Assembly: GCA_014526335.1 (NCBI GenBank)
Contig: JACTAT010000029.1
Span: forward strand, 4,606,105-4,670,104
Direction of reading: 5' to 3'
Length of the DNA: 64,000 nt
DNA from: Chrysaora quinquecirrha
Taxonomy: Eukaryota; Cnidaria; Scyphozoa; Semaeostomeae; Pelagiidae
The notes under the pieces are model-generated. The model was not told where the DNA came from and made no database searches. It saw only the letters and a list, made by a program, of their open reading frames with translations. How positions within the stretch are numbered: position 1 is the stretch's first letter; each line of letters opens with the position of its first letter. Position numbers and translations under genes: made by a program. This document shows, one piece after another, positions 62,601 through 64,000 of this stretch.

Positions 62601-63974
62601 TACAAATTTACTTTTGCTTTCTCTTTTGCTTTTACTTTTACTTTTACTTTTACTTTTACTTTTACTTTTACTTTTACTTTTACTTTTACTTTTACTTTTA
62701 CTTTTACTTTTACTTTTACTTTTACTTTTAATTTTACTTTTACTTTTACTTTTACTTTTACTTTTACTTTTACTTTTACTTTTACTTTTACTTTTACTTT
62801 TACTTTTACTTTTACTTTTACTTTTACTTTTACTTTTACTTTTACTTTTACTTTTACTTTTACTTTTACTTTTACTTTTACTTTTACTTTTACTTTTCCT
62901 TTGTTTTTCCTTTTATTTTATCTTAATTTTTACTTTTACTTTTACTTTTACTTTTACTTTTACTTTTCCTTTACTTTTGCTTTTACTTTTACTTTTACGT
63001 TTATTTTACTTTTACTTTTACTTTTACTTTTTATTTCTTTTACGTTTAGGTTTACTATTTCTTTTACTTTTACTTCTACTTTTACTTTTACCTTTACTTT
63101 ACTTTTACTTCTTTTACTTTTACTTTTACTTTTCCTATTACTTTTGCTTTTACTTTTACTTTTTTGCTTTTACTTTTACTTTTACTTTTACTTTTACTTT
63201 TACTTTTTATTTCTTTTACTTTTAGGTTAACTTTTTCTTTTACTTTTACTTTTACTTTTACTTTTACTTTTACCTTTACTTTACTTTTACTTCTTTTACT
63301 TTTACATTTACTTTTCCTATTACTTTTGCTTTTACTTTTGCTTTTACGTTTATTTTACTTTTACTTTTACTTTTACTTTTTATTTCTTTTACGTTTAGGT
63401 TAACTTTTTCTTTTACTTTTGCTTTTACTTTTACCTTTACTTTACTTTTACTTCTTTTACTTTTACATTTACTTTTCCTATTACTTTTACTTCTGCTTTT
63501 ACTTTTACCTTTACTTTACTTTTACTTCTTTTACTTTTACATTTACTTTTCCTATTACTTTTGCTTTTACTTTTGTTAAATTTTTATATTTAGTTCTACT
63601 TCAAATTTTACATTTATTTTTGCTCTAAATTAGTCTTTTTCTTGAAATTTGAATTTTGTATAATTTTAGTTCCTTCTTCATCACCCTCGAACATTACAGC
63701 ACATAGCTACATCTCGAAAACTACATCGATATTTCATGGAATTCCATCCCAAAAGAAAACTGGAATGGACAACCTGTGGCAATCGTATTGTCGTATGTCT
63801 TTCTGAGAAGAGGCCGTTACAGTGTTGATAGCGAAAAGACAAAGAAGATAATGCTTGACACTGACAGACAAAACCATAGGATAACGGGACTGCAGGCAAA
63901 CTGGGCCATCGTTTTTAGTATTACTGGATCTACCAATGCTGGCGAGGGAGTTTCTAGTGAGGTAACAACTGTAG
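32569..63974 (+). CDS. Large modular protein: signal, tectonin-like propeller, TSP1 repeats, module X, SEA, FN3 (partial at right edge)
   Basis: I do not recognise a named gene. Thirty-four exons can be traced; the domain groups are described separately. Order: signal peptide (32569-32610, 35455-35545); beta-propeller (36847-37611, 38293-38625, 39190-39663); TSP1 and module X (40368-40543, 41435-41601); TSP1 (42683-42853); jelly-roll-like (43742-44266); TSP1/X pairs (44733-53898); TSP1 run (54304-58420); SEA (58825-60118); FN3 (60859-63974, continuing). Nearly all borders are phase 1 to phase 1, the classic sign of exon shuffling. WxxW motifs suggest C-mannosylation, and many Asn-X-Ser/Thr sites suggest glycosylation. 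It is probably extracellular or membrane-attached, acting in adhesion, recognition or matrix; that is inference. Five exons are out of frame as read. Confidence 0.85.
34215..34549. mobile_element. Fold-back with GTGGTGG / GTACGTA words
   Basis: The left arm, ATAAGCACTGCTGTGGTGG onward, mirrors the right arm ending CACCACAGTAGTGCGTATAA. Inside, short units such as GATGTGATGG and CATCACATCA repeat in both orientations. It is AT-rich, about 335 bp. Confidence 0.75.
34858..35015 (+). repeat. Dispersed repeat, copy 2
   Basis: Plus-strand partner of 25504-25645; see that entry. It carries GAAGACTTCAGAGAAGTTGA then GATTTGGAAGCAATTTCTCT. Confidence 0.6.
35335..35371. mobile_element. Solo palindrome of the CCGTATTAGAC MITE
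   Basis: TGACACCGTATTA and its exact complement TAATACGGTGTCA, separated by 11 bases. It is the minimal form of the element at 27991-28277. It lies 84 bp before the signal-peptide exon. Confidence 0.65.
36847..39663 (+). CDS. TSP1 gene exons 3-5: tectonin-like beta-propeller
   Basis: Exons 36847-37611, 38293-38625 and 39190-39663 (255, 111 and 158 codons, all phase 1-1) encode about 520 residues. Repeated blade-like segments include AWRRLGVTLKNPSG, WLEDKNNVEWKYFGGLQATN and MWTNLPGLRLRDVAAGKDNA then YGIDSKGNLAYFG. The pattern of a tryptophan followed by a conserved V-A/S-x-G-x-x-x-x-x-Y/W-G turn recalls tectonin and fish-egg-lectin propellers, which bind sugars. The first 80 residues are less clear. 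The call rests on pattern, not on a database match. Confidence 0.6.
37904..38154. mobile_element. GGCCAAACG MITE copy
   Basis: Starts GGCCAAACGATCAAACATTG and ends AATGTTTGGTCGTTTGGCC: a complete copy with good ends, in the intron between propeller exons 3 and 4. Confidence 0.8.
38644..38868. repeat. Tandem repeat, ATATCCGTCAAT unit
   Basis: About 28-30-bp units such as CAATATCCGTCAATATCAGT, starting 20 nt after the donor at 38626. Short open frames here are repeat only. Confidence 0.85.
39680..39913. mobile_element. GGCCAAACG MITE copy
   Basis: Diverged copy (GCCAAACGATAAAACATTTT ... GTCTGATCGTTTG) 17 nt after the donor of exon 39190-39663. Confidence 0.7.
40368..41601 (+). CDS. TSP1 gene exons 6-7: first TSP1 and first module X, both frameshifted
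   Basis: Exon 40368-40543 encodes a TSP1 repeat: DGNWTTWSQWTSCDADC, then, after a one-base shift at the GGGG run near 40429-40432, HRYRERYCHHPAPMYGGKNC. Its length, 176 nt, is one short of a multiple of three. Exon 41435-41601 (167 nt, again one short) encodes the first module X, with SCIKALDVNEKLRCC. Adding one G to the GGG at 41593-41595 would restore both phase 1 and the final Cys seen in sister modules. Confidence 0.7.
40798..40961. repeat. GAT/ATG trinucleotide microsatellite
   Basis: (GAT)n with GAC and TAT variants in the intron between the first TSP1 and the first module X. Poly-Asp and poly-Met open frames here are artefacts. Confidence 0.95.
41650..41830 (-). mobile_element. 5S-derived SINE, minus-strand 3' part
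   Basis: Begins with (GTT)n, complement of the CAA tail, followed by ACTTTATTTTGAGTAGGCTG and TAACGTCCCTTCCGAAGGAC, the complement of the SINE at 14880-15130. Confidence 0.7.
42683..42853 (+). CDS. TSP1 gene exon 8: TSP1 repeat
   Basis: 57 codons, phase 1-1, intact. VPAFWTQWTNWAQCIGECPS then SRQRICHNPLP and ETQLCNISCLG: six cysteines and a WTQWTNW C-mannosylation motif. It is more diverged than the later repeats. Confidence 0.8.
43170..43419. mobile_element. MITE with ACACTTTTTTTTAATAAGCA ends
   Basis: The left end ACACTTTTTTTTAATAAGCA is matched by the inverted right end TTGCTTATTAAAAAAAAGTG. The interior includes CGAAGTTGCTTAACG. A related fragment lies near 58680-58745. Confidence 0.7.
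43742..44266 (+). CDS. TSP1 gene exon 9: jelly-roll-like domain
   Basis: One exon of 175 codons, phase 1-1, intact. It starts VTIERKISVGWEDVTKGVTC and ends in SYDGDPLKAPKLKIVYEK. The pattern (soluble beta-sandwich, Asn-rich turns, then a conserved YDG...AP.L.I.Y end) resembles the CBM96/DNRLRE-type beta-sandwich found in many secreted bacterial and animal proteins. Function in this gene is unknown; sugar or matrix binding would fit. It separates the early TSP1 repeats from the long TSP1/X array. Confidence 0.6.
44733..53898 (+). CDS. TSP1 gene exons 10-21: six TSP1 + module X pairs
   Basis: TSP1 exons: 44733-44909, 46488-46664, 47988-48164, 49613-49789, 51473-51649 (all 177 nt) and 53052-53219 (168 nt). 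Module X exons: 45420-45579, 47219-47383, 48510-48671, 50628-50792, 52718-52882, 53761-53898. All are phase 1-1. TSP1 units share WSNCTHDCFTGYSYRNRTC. X units share NCTKA, then CCMLGMPL, a later Cys, CPLDRFGLSFGECG and many Asn glycosylation sites. The first five TSP1 exons are very alike, pointing to recent tandem duplication of a pair unit of about 1.5-1.9 kb. The X exon at 45420 is 160 nt and out of frame in two places. The last X (53761) is short and diverged. Confidence 0.85.
45162..45366 (-). mobile_element. SINE family B copy
   Basis: In minus-strand sense: GTGTGGCCGAGTGGTCAAGG (A box), GTTCGAATATC (B box), body CCACATTGGCTGAATAGCTG, tail GTTAACAAATAAAGATTGCT. It ends 54 nt before the module X exon at 45420. 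Confidence 0.8.
45615..45973. mobile_element. MITE with AGGCCCTTTACTTGAGAA ends
   Basis: The left end AGGCCCTTTACTTGAGAA is mirrored by TTCTCATGTAAAGAGCCTCT. Subterminal words CGGGCTGA / TCAGCCCG repeat on both sides. It starts 36 nt after the donor of exon 45420-45579. Confidence 0.75.
46105..46262 (+). mobile_element. SINE family A, diverged copy
   Basis: GTCGTGGCGTCAGGAGCTTG, GTAGCATCACGGCGAGGGTC and AGGTCTCGTTAGTTCATCTA; it ends CAATTTCAGCTTCACC. Confidence 0.65.
49073..49330. mobile_element. GGCCAAACG MITE copy
   Basis: Diverged copy (CCCTTGCAAAGAATGGAACA ... AATGTCTTGGCC) in the intron before the TSP1 exon at 49613. Confidence 0.65.
49833..50305. repeat. Tandem repeat, TAAGACTAGCTAGGTGG unit
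   Basis: Units of about 35-60 bp built on TTTAGTATATAAGACTAGCT, with GGTGTGTGGTGTGCTAGGAC variants. It lies in the intron between TSP1 exon 49613 and module X exon 50628. No coding. Confidence 0.85.
53285..53500. mobile_element. Diverged relative of the element at 31273
   Basis: Holds GATAGGCTTTTTCTTTACAC and GATCCGTTCC/GGATCGTATC words. The similarity to 31273-31611 is weak but spans several segments. Confidence 0.4.
54304..58420 (+). CDS. TSP1 gene exons 22-28: TSP1 run
   Basis: Exons 54304-54522, 55158-55304, 55493-55636, 56300-56443, 56762-56905, 57506-57676, 58250-58420, all phase 1-1 and multiples of three. The first reads NGNWTAWSQWSQCANTTSCD. The next four are near copies of one another: FSDWSAWTVCSKTCGNGTKT then RFRECLNSLSCNG and CINPPCQG. 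The last two are HVGWSNWSVWTSCDRSCGGG and DGKWSHWSKWSLCDKPCNNG. The four close copies with short introns mark a second, separate tandem expansion, this time of TSP1 alone without module X. Confidence 0.9.
58825..60118 (+). CDS. TSP1 gene exons 29-31: SEA domain
   Basis: Exons 58825-58934, 59173-59231 and 59976-60118. The joined reading is VSLNVTVRFTEEVFSNDLL ... SLRKRILDN, then ITALYGSKNHVIKLDIMYF, then RPGSVKSSFTVKFKEISSTE. The FRPGSV-x-x-x-F-x-V segment is the SEA hallmark, and its GSVKS resembles the GSVVV self-cleavage site, but the last residues differ, so cleavage is uncertain. SEA domains usually lie near a membrane in heavily glycosylated proteins, consistent with a membrane-linked molecule. 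Phases are 1-0, 0-2 and 2-1, so the domain, but not each exon, is symmetric. Confidence 0.85.
59232..59975. other. SEA-domain intron 2
   Basis: No exon or clear repeat beyond a direct repeat of CGATCAACCGATCAAC type at about 59400-59430. Confidence 0.4.
60859..61160 (+). CDS. TSP1 gene exon 32: FN3 domain 1, frameshifted
   Basis: Encodes VPPSPSHISAERESSTSFEL then HWKVSQV in one frame, and NVYNITGFLIMYRKTVDFNE to YTVRVTAMVHD in another, a clear FN3 pattern (W in strand B, Y-x-V-x-V in strand F). The length, 302 nt, is one short of a multiple of three. The shift is at the TTT run near 60936-60940. Confidence 0.75.
61290..61493 (+). mobile_element. SINE family A copy with duplicated head
   Basis: A full-length, well-preserved copy. 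Its first 20 bases (GGTGCTGTGGCGTCGTG) occur twice in tandem. The 3' end is CCATATCACCTTCACCTTCACC. Confidence 0.8.
61829..62083 (+). mobile_element. SINE family B copy
   Basis: A box TTTGGCCGAGTGGGCAAGG, B box GGGTTCGACGACC, body GGTCCACATCAGCGTAATCC, tail GTTGACAAATAAATATACTT. Confidence 0.8.
62238..62555 (+). CDS. TSP1 gene exon 33: FN3 domain 2
   Basis: 106 codons, phase 1-1, intact. It begins VPTKPPKNFTCQALSSSEIF then CEWSDIPYQSVNGELISYNL, followed by HYRVYDL, and ends KPFTRYELEIHGVTNEGPGL then GEWFQVRTDEDG: a standard FN3 fold with the usual Trp, Tyr and Leu positions. Confidence 0.9.
62608..63572. repeat. (ACTTTT)n hexanucleotide satellite
   Basis: Nearly 1 kb of ACTTTT units, pure from about 62630 to 62890 and then interrupted by TTGCTTTT, CCTATT, ACGTTT and similar variants in a higher-order pattern. 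It lies in the intron between FN3 domains 2 and 3. Long leucine- or Phe-Thr-rich open frames are artefacts. Confidence 0.95.
63670..63974 (+). CDS. TSP1 gene exon 34: FN3 domain 3, frameshifted
   Basis: Starts VPSSSPSNITAHSYISKTTS then IFH. After a one-base shift at CATGG near 63736-63740 it continues as WNSIPKENWNGQPVAIVLSY and ends AIVFSITGSTNAGEGVSSEV. The length is 305 nt, one short of a multiple of three. The acceptor TTTTAG and donor GTAAGA are good. The gene continues past the window. Confidence 0.75.
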
Positions 63975-64000
63975 GTAAGAAAACTGGTGAATTTTATTTT

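Noticed and set aside
62553..63628. Long Phe-Thr and poly-Leu open frames
   Set aside because: They are translations of the (ACTTTT)n satellite; the true coding ends at the donor at 62556.

Overview
The window is nuclear DNA from an animal, and most likely from a cnidarian (an anthozoan such as a stony coral). This rests on compact multi-exon genes with GT-AG introns of 0.1-3 kb, protein sequences close to vertebrate orthologues, a long thrombospondin-1 (TSP1) repeat gene, and AT-rich introns crowded with SINEs, fold-back elements and MITEs. The species call is inference; the intron-exon structure is seen directly.

Layout. (1) 1-1671, minus strand: the first four coding exons of ribosomal protein S21, running off the left edge; one intron holds a long AGT microsatellite and a SINE. 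(2) 3045-4428: a DNA transposon with perfect 16-bp ends, a 6-bp target duplication and a broken DDE transposase (IS3EU-like). (3) 5089-17260, plus strand: a 15-exon FAM135 gene (DUF3657 region plus a C-terminal serine-hydrolase domain). (4) 17261-21432: repeat-rich spacer with one possible small secreted-protein first exon on the minus strand (20138-20263). (5) 21433-29909, plus strand: an endosomal Qa-SNARE syntaxin of the STX7/12 type; one N-terminal exon could not be found. (6) 29910-32566: fold-back and tandem repeats. (7) 32569 to the right edge, plus strand: a very large modular secreted or membrane protein gene of at least 34 exons. It encodes a signal peptide, a tectonin-like beta-propeller, fifteen or so TSP1 repeats alternating with an unrecognised cysteine-rich module (called module X here), a jelly-roll-like domain, a SEA domain and at least three FN3 domains.

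Almost all modular exons of the large gene start and end in phase 1, so it could grow by exon duplication and tolerate exon skipping. Module X, about 46-56 residues with a CC pair, is the best candidate for something undescribed. The genes do not form an operon or an obvious pathway. RPS21, FAM135 and the syntaxin are conserved housekeeping or trafficking genes, while the TSP1 gene looks lineage-specific.

A caution runs through the window. In at least seven exons of three genes the reading frame is broken by a net one-base change, usually in a short homopolymer, although splice sites and conserved residues on both sides are intact. Because RPS21 is among them, sequence or assembly error is more likely than decay of every gene.
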